64,000 nucleotides of DNA from contig NZ_FRCA01000001.1 of the NCBI RefSeq assembly GCF_900142755.1, positions 432,888 to 496,887 on the forward strand. The letters run 5' to 3'. The first letter of the stretch is position 1. Each line of letters begins with the position of its first letter. Origin of the DNA: Halomonas cupida (GTDB lineage Bacteria; Pseudomonadota; Gammaproteobacteria; Pseudomonadales; Halomonadaceae). The position numbers and the translations under genes are program-made. Shown here in pieces: positions 7,309-14,442 of this stretch. The notes beneath the pieces are model-generated. The model worked only from the letters and a program-made list of their open reading frames with translations, made no database searches and was not told the origin of the DNA.

Positions 7309-8732
7309 CCGCCCGTATCATTCCGAGCGTGCTGGGTGCCGGGCTTCTCGGCCTGGCACTGGTGACCTCTGCTTCCTCCAGCCTTGCTCAGGAAGCCACT
7401 CCGTCCGTTGATAGCCCGCAGGTTGAGATCGATGCATTGACCTCCCTGCGTGAGGCCCGTGAGGCTGCCGAGACTCGGGACCAGCAGCGACTGGCGGGTC
7501 TGGTCGAGGATAGCGAAGCCCTCGACGAGGCCCTGGCCAATGCCCAGCAGTCGTTGACCGAGCAGCAGCAGCGTCGCGAGAGTCTGGAAAGCAGGCAGCA
7601 GGAGCTGCAGAGCACCCTCGAGGAGCTGAACGCTCAGCGAAGTGCCCAGGGGACTGATCTGGACGGAGTCTTCTCTACCGTGGTTGGCGAGAGTGGCGAA
7701 TTGCGTGATGAACTCGGTCGCAGTTGGCTGACGCTGGGCCAGCAGGACATCCTGCCACCGCGCATGGATGCGGATGCGATTCTGACGGCTCGGCAGATCG
7801 AGGCGGTCGCCGATAGCCTGATGCAACTGACGGCCGCGACCGCGGATGTCGAGGTGCAGGAGTTGCCGGTGGCTGGTGCCGATGGCGTGGTCAATCAGCA
7901 GTCGGTAACCCGGGTCGGTGATGTGCTGGCCTTCAGCCAGGGCAAGCTGCTCGAGCGGGTCGGTGAAGAAGGACAGCTTGCCGTGATCGAACACACTCCG
8001 GCATCGGTCAGCCAGGCTCTCGATGACTTTGCTGGTGGCTCCGGCGAGACAGTACCAGTGGACCCTGCAGATGGTCGGGTGCTCGAGGCGCTTGGCCAGC
8101 AGCCGACGCTGTGGGAGCGCTTCCAGCAGGGTGGTGCCGTGGGCTGGGTGATCGTCGGTCTCGGCGCCCTGGGCCTGTTGATCGCGGTGATCCAGTACCT
8201 CTATCTGGCGCGGATCAGCATGACCATGCGACGTCAGATGGCCAACATCGAGGAGCTGCGTGGCGACAATCCGTTGGGCCGTGTACTCAAGCGTTTCAAG
8301 GCGTTGGGTGAGGGACATGTGCCCGAGGCCCTGGAAGCTCGTCTGGACGAAGCCATGCTGGCCGAGCAGCCGAGGATCGAGCGTGGGCAGGCACTGGTCA
8401 AGATGATCGCCGCGGTGGCGCCGCTGCTGGGACTGCTGGGTACCGTCACCGGCATGATCGTGACCTTCCAGTCGATTACCGTCTTCGGTACCGGAGACCC
8501 GCAGCTGATGGCCGGTGGTATCAGTCAGGCGTTGGTCACTACGGTGCTGGGTCTGATCGTCGCGGTGCCGTTGCTGTTCGCACACACTGCGCTGTCATCG
8601 CGCTCGCGTGCGCTGATCGGCACCATGGAAGGGCGTGCCAGTGCGGTGCTGGCTGATCGCCTCGAACAGGATCGTCTGGCCGAGCAGGGTCGTGGTGTTG
8701 CCGGGAAGACATCTCATGACGCTCTGGCCTGA
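7305..8732 (+). CDS. Large MotA/TolQ/ExbB-type proton channel protein with periplasmic extension (TtpC-like)
   Basis: 475-residue inner-membrane protein. A signal-like segment ending near SLAQ is followed by a coiled-coil periplasmic region of about 240 residues. The C-terminal MotA/TolQ/ExbB channel domain has three membrane segments (near 276-300, 365-390 and 405-425), including the conserved stretch APLLGLLGTVTGMIVTF. This architecture matches TtpC of Vibrio TonB2 systems, where it is required in addition to the small ExbB. It overlaps the DUF3450 gene (ATGA) and the next exbB gene by 17 bp. Confidence 0.88.
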   Translation: MTARIIPSVLGAGLLGLALVTSASSSLAQEATPSVDSPQVEIDALTSLREAREAAETRDQQRLAGLVEDSEALDEALANAQQSLTEQQQRRESLESRQQELQSTLEELNAQRSAQGTDLDGVFSTVVGESGELRDELGRSWLTLGQQDILPPRMDADAILTARQIEAVADSLMQLTAATADVEVQELPVAGADGVVNQQSVTRVGDVLAFSQGKLLERVGEEGQLAVIEHTPASVSQALDDFAGGSGETVPVDPADGRVLEALGQQPTLWERFQQGGAVGWVIVGLGALGLLIAVIQYLYLARISMTMRRQMANIEELRGDNPLGRVLKRFKALGEGHVPEALEARLDEAMLAEQPRIERGQALVKMIAAVAPLLGLLGTVTGMIVTFQSITVFGTGDPQLMAGGISQALVTTVLGLIVAVPLLFAHTALSSRSRALIGTMEGRASAVLADRLEQDRLAEQGRGVAGKTSHDALA

Positions 8733-9267
8733 ATCCCTGGACTGGCTTGATCCTCTTCACTGGCTGATCGATGCCGGTGGCCCGGTATTGGTGGTGATTG
8801 CTGTAGTGGCGATGCTGCTGTTCTCGGTGGGTCTGGAACGCTGGTGGTTCTTTCGCTTTCATTACCGCCCAGCGCGCCGGGCCCTGGTGGAGCGCTGGAT
8901 TGCTCGTCAGGATCACACCAGTTGGACGGCGATGACCCTGCGTGAGGTCTGGGTACAGGACCTGATTCGCGGTCTGCGTGGCCCGCTGCCCTGGCTCAAG
9001 CTGCTGGTGGTGATATGCCCGCTGCTCGGATTGCTGGGTACGGTCACCGGGATGATCACGGTATTCGATAGTCTGTCACTGGCGGCGGTCAACCAGGCTC
9101 GGGCCATGGCCGATGGCGTGGCGCGGGCCACACTGCCGACGCTGACCGGAATGGCGGTGTCGGTGGTCGGCCTGCTGTTCATCACTCGATTGGAACATAT
9201 CATTCGGCGCGAGGATCAGCGGTTGCATGACCGTCTGGCTCGTGCTGTGGAGGACGCTCATGCGTAG
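8716..9267 (+). CDS. exbB: ExbB-type TonB-system proton channel subunit
   Basis: 183-residue inner-membrane protein with an N-terminal membrane helix (VLVVIAVVAMLLFSVGL) and the MotA/TolQ/ExbB core (PLLGLLGTVTGMITVFDSL, then LTGMAVSVVGLLFITR). With ExbD it forms the proton-driven motor that powers TonB. The start at 8716 is chosen because it follows GGGAAG and begins the conserved N-terminus; an upstream in-frame extension would lie wholly inside the preceding gene. It overlaps exbD by 8 bp. Confidence 0.92.
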   Translation: MTLWPESLDWLDPLHWLIDAGGPVLVVIAVVAMLLFSVGLERWWFFRFHYRPARRALVERWIARQDHTSWTAMTLREVWVQDLIRGLRGPLPWLKLLVVICPLLGLLGTVTGMITVFDSLSLAAVNQARAMADGVARATLPTLTGMAVSVVGLLFITRLEHIIRREDQRLHDRLARAVEDAHA

Positions 9268-9670
9268 GCGCCGCTTGTCCCATGGCGCGGAAGACGCCAG
9301 CGAGATCAACCTGACCCCGATGCTGGATGTGGTGTTCATCATGTTGATCTTCTTCATTGTCACCACCAGCTTCATCAAGGAAAGCGGTGTCGAGATCGAG
9401 CGCCCGGAATCCAGTTCTGCCACCCCAAGGCCCAGCGTTCAAGTGCTGGTGGCCATCACCCCGGAAGGGGCAGTGTGGGTGGATGGTGAGCCGGTGGATA
9501 TTCATCGGGTTGGCACCACCGTGGCAGGCATGGTCAGCGACGAGGGATCGGTAGTGGTCCAGGCTGATCGCAATGCGGCCACTGGCGTGTTGCTTGAAGT
9601 CATGGACCGTCTACGCGAGGCCGATGTCGACAAGGTGGCCGTGGCCGCCGAGAGGAGCGCCAACGGATGA
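9260..9670 (+). CDS. exbD: ExbD-type TonB-system subunit
   Basis: 136-residue single-pass membrane protein. A short basic cytoplasmic start and SEINLTPMLDVVFIMLIFFIVT contain the conserved membrane Asp of ExbD/TolR that carries protons; the periplasmic domain follows. The ATG at 9260 has GGAGG at proper spacing and lies within the end of exbB. It overlaps tonB by 4 bp, so the motor and TonB are translated together. Confidence 0.94.
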   Translation: MRRRRLSHGAEDASEINLTPMLDVVFIMLIFFIVTTSFIKESGVEIERPESSSATPRPSVQVLVAITPEGAVWVDGEPVDIHRVGTTVAGMVSDEGSVVVQADRNAATGVLLEVMDRLREADVDKVAVAAERSANG

Positions 9671-10452
9671 GGCGGGTGTTTGCGCTGATTGCCGGAAGCC
9701 TGTTGACGCTGGCACTGTTCGTGCTGCTGGCGCTGTTGGTGGCGCCACCGGACGCCAGAGTCGAGTTGCGCGAGGAGATCATTCTGGAGCTCACCGAGGC
9801 ACCGGCCCCTCAGGCGGACACGCCCAGTGAGTCCTCGGCGTCTGCTTCGGCTCCGCCGCCACCGCCGCCGGTAGCGGCGGCACCGCCCCCACCGGCCCCG
9901 GCGCCGAATGTCGAGAGCGCCATCGAGCTGCCTGACCCGGAGGTTCCGCCGCTGGAGCAGCCACCTCAAGCGATGGACAGTTCGCTGCCGGAGTTGGTCG
10001 AGACGCCACCAGAGCCGGAACCGGAGCCGGAGCCACAGCCTCGACCTGAGCCGCAACCTCGTCCGGCACCCCGGCCGACTCCGACGCCAGCGCCGACACC
10101 TTCTCCGGAGCCGTCGCCTGTGACCTCGGGGCCTGCTGCAGCCGGTAATAGTGGCCCGGCGGCACCAGCATCCAATGAGCCGGTGGATGTCGGCAGTTCG
10201 GCGCATGCCACCCACAAGGAGCCGCCTCAGTATCCGTCGCGTGCCCAGCGTCGTGGGCTGGAAGGCTATGTGGTAGTGCAGTTCATCATCCGTGCCGATG
10301 GCAGTGTGGATCGCAGCAGTATCCAGGTGATCGATGCCAGCCCGCGGCGCACCTTCGAGCGTGCTGCCACCGATGCCATTGCCAGTTGGCGCTTCGAGCC
10401 GGGGCAGGGGCTGCGTCGCGCCAACCAACGGCTCGAGTTCCAGCTCAGATAG
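9667..10452 (+). CDS. tonB: TonB energy-transducing protein
   Basis: 261-residue periplasm-spanning protein. One N-terminal membrane helix (about 5-26) leads into a long Pro/Glu/Ala/Arg-rich spacer (about 45-155) and a C-terminal TonB domain (about 180-261) with PPQYPSRAQRRGLEGYVVVQF and the WRFEP box. It couples the ExbBD motor to outer-membrane receptors. No TonB-dependent receptor lies nearby, so this cluster likely serves receptors encoded elsewhere. Confidence 0.93.
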   Translation: MRRVFALIAGSLLTLALFVLLALLVAPPDARVELREEIILELTEAPAPQADTPSESSASASAPPPPPPVAAAPPPPAPAPNVESAIELPDPEVPPLEQPPQAMDSSLPELVETPPEPEPEPEPQPRPEPQPRPAPRPTPTPAPTPSPEPSPVTSGPAAAGNSGPAAPASNEPVDVGSSAHATHKEPPQYPSRAQRRGLEGYVVVQFIIRADGSVDRSSIQVIDASPRRTFERAATDAIASWRFEPGQGLRRANQRLEFQLR

Positions 10453-10463
10453 GAGGGTGATCC

Positions 10464-11630
10464 ATGCGTACAGCCAGATCATGGCGCGCTCCGCTGCGTC
10501 TAACAGCTATGCTGAGCGGCCTGTGCACTGCATTGCCGGTGTTTGCCGCACCAACCTTGTCGGCCGGGTTGATCGCCGACCTGCGCGGACTGGAAGAGCA
10601 GCTGTCCGAGTCTCCCTCAGCCGTGGAAGACAAGGCATCAAGCCAGGCGCAGCGCCTCGCGGGAGGCAATGCCTCTGATCGTTGGGCCAGTGCCCTTTAT
10701 CTGCAACTGGCGGCAGGCGCTGAGGCGGCTCAGGGCAAGCACGGCGAGGCGGCGGACCATCTCGCGGAGGCGCGCAGCGTCAGTAGTGTTGATTCCGTGC
10801 AACGCAGTCGCTGGCTACGGCAGGAGGCCGAATTGCGTCTGCAGGCCGGCCAGGCGGAGCAGGGGCGGGCATTGCTCGGCGAATGGCTGGTCGATCACGG
10901 CGAGGATGCCGCGACGCTGTGGCAGATGGCCCAGCTCGAGGCGGACGTGGAGAACTGGGAGGCTGCCGCCGATTGGGTGGCGAAGGCTCGAGAGACAGAT
11001 GCTGTGCCCACCACCGAGCAACTGGCCTTTTCTGCGGCGGTCATGCAGCGCAGTGGTCGACTCGATGAGGCCCTTGCCGCCCTGCAGCAACGTCTGGATC
11101 AGTCCGCTGATGACCCTGATGCATGGCGTAGAGCGGCGGGCCTGGCCCAGCAGCTCGGAGACCCTGTACGGGCCGCCTCCATCTGGGAAGCCGGTTGGCG
11201 TCAGGGGCTGCTTGAAGGCCCTGACGATCTGACCCGGCGTATCCGCCTACAGTTGGCGGCGGGTACTCCGGCTCGAGCCGCGGAGATGCTGAACGCCGCT
11301 CTGGCGGACGGCATCTTGCCCGAGGATGAGGAGCACCTGAGGTTACTGGCCGAGAGCTGGCACCTGGCCCGAGATCGCGAGCAAGCGCTGGGGGCCTGGC
11401 AACGGCTTGCCGAGATGACCAATCAGGCCAGTGACTGGATGCATCTGGGGCAGTTGGCGACAGCCTGGGGGAAAGAGTCCGTCGCCCGTGATGCGTTGGC
11501 CCTTGCCGAAGAGCAAGGAGCTGAACAGGTCGGGGAGTGGCGCGCGCTGCTCGAAGACGAGGGCGTGCCGGATGAAGTGCTGAAGGCGCTGGATGATATG
11601 CAGCGTGCAGGTCAGCAGGTACAGATGTAG
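10464..11630 (+). CDS. TPR-repeat periplasmic protein of the TonB cluster
   Basis: 388-residue protein with a signal peptide (cleavage near VFA-AP, about residue 29) followed by Ala/Leu/Glu-rich helical repeats with TPR spacing up to the C-terminus. It starts 11 bp after tonB with AGGAGG upstream and is the last gene of the operon. TPR proteins occupy this position in other TonB2-type clusters (TtpB-like) and may scaffold the complex. Its direct partner is unknown. Confidence 0.82.
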   Translation: MRTARSWRAPLRLTAMLSGLCTALPVFAAPTLSAGLIADLRGLEEQLSESPSAVEDKASSQAQRLAGGNASDRWASALYLQLAAGAEAAQGKHGEAADHLAEARSVSSVDSVQRSRWLRQEAELRLQAGQAEQGRALLGEWLVDHGEDAATLWQMAQLEADVENWEAAADWVAKARETDAVPTTEQLAFSAAVMQRSGRLDEALAALQQRLDQSADDPDAWRRAAGLAQQLGDPVRAASIWEAGWRQGLLEGPDDLTRRIRLQLAAGTPARAAEMLNAALADGILPEDEEHLRLLAESWHLARDREQALGAWQRLAEMTNQASDWMHLGQLATAWGKESVARDALALAEEQGAEQVGEWRALLEDEGVPDEVLKALDDMQRAGQQVQM

Positions 11631-11649
11631 CGCCGGACCCTGCTGGGCA

Positions 11650-11685
11650 GTCCTGCTGACCGCAATGGTCATGTGTCAGCAGGAC
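11650..11685. terminator. Bidirectional hairpin between the TonB cluster and xthA
   Basis: An 11-bp perfect inverted repeat, GTCCTGCTGAC (11650-11660) and GTCAGCAGGAC (11675-11685), has a 14-nt loop and lies between convergent genes. It lacks a long T run, so it is a terminator by position rather than textbook form. Confidence 0.6.
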
Positions 11686-11712
11686 ATATCTGAGACAGTA
11701 TTCACCAAATGA

Positions 11713-12528
11713 CTAGTCTCGGAACTCGGTCCATACCGGCGCATGGTCCGAAGGTTTCTCCATTCCTCGCAGTTCGTAGTCGACTCCCGCATCGACAATG
11801 CGCTGACTCAATGGCTCGGTGGTCAGGATATAGTCGATGCGCAGTCCGCGCCTGGGCTCGCGGTCGAAGCCTTTCGAGCGATAGTCGAACCAGCTGAAGA
11901 AGTCGGTGGAATCCGGGTAGCGCAGGCGGTAGCTGTCGCTCAACCCCCAGGTCTTGATGCCGTTCAGCCACTCACGCTCTTCCGGCTGGAAACTGGTCTT
12001 GCCTTCACGTAGCCAGCGTTTGCGATTGTCCTCGCCGATGCCGATGTCGATATCTTCCGGCGAGATATTGAAGTCGCCCATGATGGCCAGGTGTTCGTCC
12101 GGGCGATGGCGCTCGTCGAGCAGCTGCTTGAGCTGGGCGTAGAAGGCGCGCTTGAGCGGATACTTGGTCGGGTGACTGATGTTCTCGCCCTGGGGAAAGT
12201 AGCCGTTGTAGACCCACAGCGGTTGACCATCGGCCTGCCTCAGGCGAACGCCGATCATGCGGCGCTGTGCGTCTTCAGTATCATCGGCGAAACCCCGCAC
12301 CACCTCTTCGGGTTCCTGCAGCGTCATGATGGCGACGCCATAGTGCCCCTTCTGGCCGTGGAAATGGACGTGATAGCCCATGGCCTCGAGGGCCTCGAGA
12401 GGGAACTCGCTGTCCTGGACCTTGGTTTCCTGCAGGCCGATCAGCGCCGGGCGGTGGGCGGCAATCAAGGCTTCAAGCTGGTGCAGGCGTGCCCGCAGTC
12501 CATTGATGTTGAATGATACCAGGCGCAT
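11713..12528 (-). CDS. xthA: Exodeoxyribonuclease III (AP endonuclease)
   Basis: Base-excision-repair enzyme that cleaves DNA 5' of abasic sites and has 3'-5' exonuclease activity. The 271-residue product shows the EEP family motifs in order: FNINGLRAR, LQETKV, NGYFPQG, GDFNISPED and the terminal DYILTT...SDHAPVW with the catalytic Asp-His pair. The ATG at 12528 overlaps the stop of the upstream small gene as TGATG; a TTG one codon earlier is also possible. The coupling implies one transcript with that gene. Confidence 0.95.
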   Translation of the reverse strand: MRLVSFNINGLRARLHQLEALIAAHRPALIGLQETKVQDSEFPLEALEAMGYHVHFHGQKGHYGVAIMTLQEPEEVVRGFADDTEDAQRRMIGVRLRQADGQPLWVYNGYFPQGENISHPTKYPLKRAFYAQLKQLLDERHRPDEHLAIMGDFNISPEDIDIGIGEDNRKRWLREGKTSFQPEEREWLNGIKTWGLSDSYRLRYPDSTDFFSWFDYRSKGFDREPRRGLRIDYILTTEPLSQRIVDAGVDYELRGMEKPSDHAPVWTEFRD

Positions 12529-12782
12529 CAATCCTGTCCTCCGCTGGGCGTTTCGCTGTCCGTGCTGCTGTCCTTGTGGATGGCGATATTCGGGGCGGCC
12601 TGTTGGCGCTCCAGTCGTCGCGCCGCCTGGAGCTTGCGTTGCTGACGTTTCTTTTCGCTGAAGCGGCGTGACGAGGTCACTTCACCGGGATTGTCCTGGC
12701 GCCACTGACGATAGTCCTTGCGACGGCCAGTACGAATATTGACCTTGTCCGCCAGCGAGCGGGTCTTCTTGCGGCGTGTCAT
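12528..12782 (-). CDS. Small basic protein of unknown function, coupled to xthA
   Basis: 84-residue, Lys/Arg/Gln-rich protein with no membrane segment or recognised domain. The first 60 residues are strongly basic (KKTRSLADKVN, RRFSEKKRQQRKLQAARR) and the tail is acidic or polar. AGAGGAG precedes the ATG at 12782, and the stop codon overlaps the xthA start (TGATG), which argues that it is a translated gene. Its charge suggests nucleic-acid or ribosome binding, but that is only inference. Confidence 0.65.
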   Translation of the reverse strand: MTRRKKTRSLADKVNIRTGRRKDYRQWRQDNPGEVTSSRRFSEKKRQQRKLQAARRLERQQAAPNIAIHKDSSTDSETPSGGQD

Positions 12783-12820
12783 GGCACGACTCCTCTTTCG
12801 ATGTGGGTATTCTAACAGCT

Positions 12821-12890
12821 ACGAGCTACGAGCTACGAGCTACGAGCTACGAGCTACGAGCTACGAGCTACGAGCTACGAGCTACGAGCT
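12821..12890. repeat. Ten tandem ACGAGCT heptamers
   Basis: Ten perfect head-to-tail copies of ACGAGCT, preceded by a partial copy, lie upstream of the small basic gene. The core CGAGCT is shared with the CGAGCTT array at 5983-6017. Copy number is likely variable between strains, since such arrays slip during replication. Confidence 0.95.
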
Positions 12891-12916
12891 ACCCGAGGCT
12901 CGCGGCTCTGAACCAT

Positions 12917-12952
12917 GGGCGAAAGCATCGGTCTTCTTCCGATGGATCGCCC
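12917..12952. other. Imperfect hairpin in the xthA/rhlB divergent region
   Basis: Stems 12917-12921 with 12948-12952 and 12926-12931 with 12939-12944 enclose a 7-nt pyrimidine loop. It lies between the heptamer array and the rhlB promoter; function unknown. Confidence 0.4.
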
Positions 12953-13047
12953 AGCTCGGGAAGGACGGCTTCGGACGCGTAGCCCGGGTCTTGTAGCTGT
13001 CACTCGAAGCTGAATCACAACCTGGGGGGACTCGGAGGGGGAGAGGC

Positions 13048-13056
13048 TGATATAAT
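13048..13056 (+). promoter_or_regulatory. Extended -10 promoter of rhlB
   Basis: TGATATAAT is a perfect extended -10 element (TGnTATAAT) about 50 bp before the rhlB start. No good -35 lies at the expected distance, which is normal for extended -10 promoters. Confidence 0.6.
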
Positions 13057-13108
13057 ACCCGCTTTGTATGATTCATCTTCTATCGGTAATGGATAAACTG
13101 CACAGCCT

Positions 13109-14383
13109 ATGAGCGAGTCGGAACAGACCACCGCACCGGCCCAGAGCCGCAAGCCCAAGCGTCGTCGGCGCAAGCCGAGGCGTCGTCAGTCGAGCTGGGA
13201 TCTTCGCCAGTTTCAGGTGCCTGCCGTGGCAGGCAAGTGGCGGTTCCACGATTTCGACCTGCCACTGCCGCTGATGCGGGCCATTCATGCACTGGGCTTC
13301 GAGTACTGCACCCCGATCCAGGCCGAGGCGTTGACTCAGACGCTGCTGGGCGGAGATGTGGTCGGCAAGGCGCAGACCGGCACCGGCAAGACAGCCGCCT
13401 TCCTGATTTCGATGCTGGCCTACTTCCTCGAGGAAGAAGTGCCGGACGGCCAGAAACCGGGCGCTCCACGGGGTTTGATCGTGGCGCCAACCCGTGAGCT
13501 GGCGCTGCAGATCGAGAAGGATGCCAAGGCCCTGGCGCGTTTCACTTCGCTGAACGTGACCAGCGTAGTGGGCGGCATGGATTACCAGAAACAGCGTGAC
13601 GGACTGAGCGGCAACGTTGATATCCTCGTCGCCACGCCGGGTCGTCTGCTGGATTTTCAGCAAAAGCGCGATATCGATCTCAGCCAGGTCGAAGTGCTGG
13701 TGCTCGACGAGGCCGATCGCATGCTGTCGATGGGATTCATCCCGGACGTCAAGCGCATCATTCGCTACACGCCCAAGCCGGTTGAGCGTCAGACCTTCCT
13801 GTTCTCGGCCACCTTTACCGAGGACATTCTCAACCTTGCCAGCCTGTGGACCCACGAAGCTGCTCACGTGGATATCGCGGTCACCGTCGACAACGCGGCG
13901 GATATCGACCAGCGCGTCTACATGGTCGGCGATGCTGAAAAACAGCGTCTGCTGGTCAAGCTGCTGCAGCAGGAAGCCTTTGATCGCGTCATGGTCTTCG
14001 GTAACCGTCGTGACCTGGTGCGTAACCTGCTTGATCTACTCAAGAAGGCCGATATCAACGTCGCCATGCTGTCCGGTGATGTGCCACAGAATCAGCGTAT
14101 TCGCACGCTCGAGCAGTTCCGCGAGGGCGAAGTGCAGGTGCTGGTGGCTACCGATGTGGCCGGGCGTGGCATCCACATCGAGGATGTCAGCCATGTCATC
14201 AACTACACCCTGCCGGAAGACCCCGAGGATTACGTGCACCGTATCGGACGTACTGGTCGGGCCGGCGCCAAGGGGGTATCCATCAGCTTCGTCGGTGAGG
14301 AGGATGCCTTCTCCCTGCCCGAGATCGAACGCTTCATCGGTGACAAGCTACCTTGTGAGCACCCGCCCGAAGGTCTGCTCTGA
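13109..14383 (+). CDS. rhlB: DEAD-box ATP-dependent RNA helicase, RhlB-like
   Basis: RNA-unwinding ATPase; RhlB works with RNase E and PNPase in mRNA decay. The 424-residue product has a basic N-terminal tail (15-27), then the Q motif, AQTGTGKT (88-95), PTRELALQ (127-134), the DEAD box (200-203), a SAT motif (near 231) and HRIGRTGR near residue 370. The short C-terminus after the helicase core and the basic N-terminal extension resemble Pseudomonas-type RhlB. It is monocistronic, with an extended -10 promoter and its own terminator. Confidence 0.85.
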   Translation: MSESEQTTAPAQSRKPKRRRRKPRRRQSSWDLRQFQVPAVAGKWRFHDFDLPLPLMRAIHALGFEYCTPIQAEALTQTLLGGDVVGKAQTGTGKTAAFLISMLAYFLEEEVPDGQKPGAPRGLIVAPTRELALQIEKDAKALARFTSLNVTSVVGGMDYQKQRDGLSGNVDILVATPGRLLDFQQKRDIDLSQVEVLVLDEADRMLSMGFIPDVKRIIRYTPKPVERQTFLFSATFTEDILNLASLWTHEAAHVDIAVTVDNAADIDQRVYMVGDAEKQRLLVKLLQQEAFDRVMVFGNRRDLVRNLLDLLKKADINVAMLSGDVPQNQRIRTLEQFREGEVQVLVATDVAGRGIHIEDVSHVINYTLPEDPEDYVHRIGRTGRAGAKGVSISFVGEEDAFSLPEIERFIGDKLPCEHPPEGLL

Positions 14384-14401
14384 CACCTTGTTGATCTTGA
14401 T

Positions 14402-14429
14402 GAGCCGGCGTCCCGCCGGCTTGTTTTTC
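14402..14429 (+). terminator. Intrinsic terminator of rhlB
   Basis: AGCCGGCG (14403-14410) pairs with CGCCGGCT (14414-14421) around a 3-nt loop and is followed by TGTTTTTCT. A canonical terminator just past the rhlB stop. Confidence 0.88.
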
Positions 14430-14442
14430 TGGACCTGCCTGC

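Noticed and set aside
7284..8585. Long minus-strand open frame of about 430 codons
   Set aside because: Antisense to the large ExbB gene; composition rich in His/Gln/Arg as expected from shadow frames.
12821..12890. Tandem array considered as a CRISPR
   Set aside because: Units are only 7 bp and contiguous with no spacers; no cas genes.
13073..13867. Minus-strand open frame of about 264 codons
   Set aside because: Antisense to rhlB with no recognisable domain.
14384..14442. LexA box before dinG
   Set aside because: No CTGT-N8-ACAG pattern in the short gap after the rhlB terminator.
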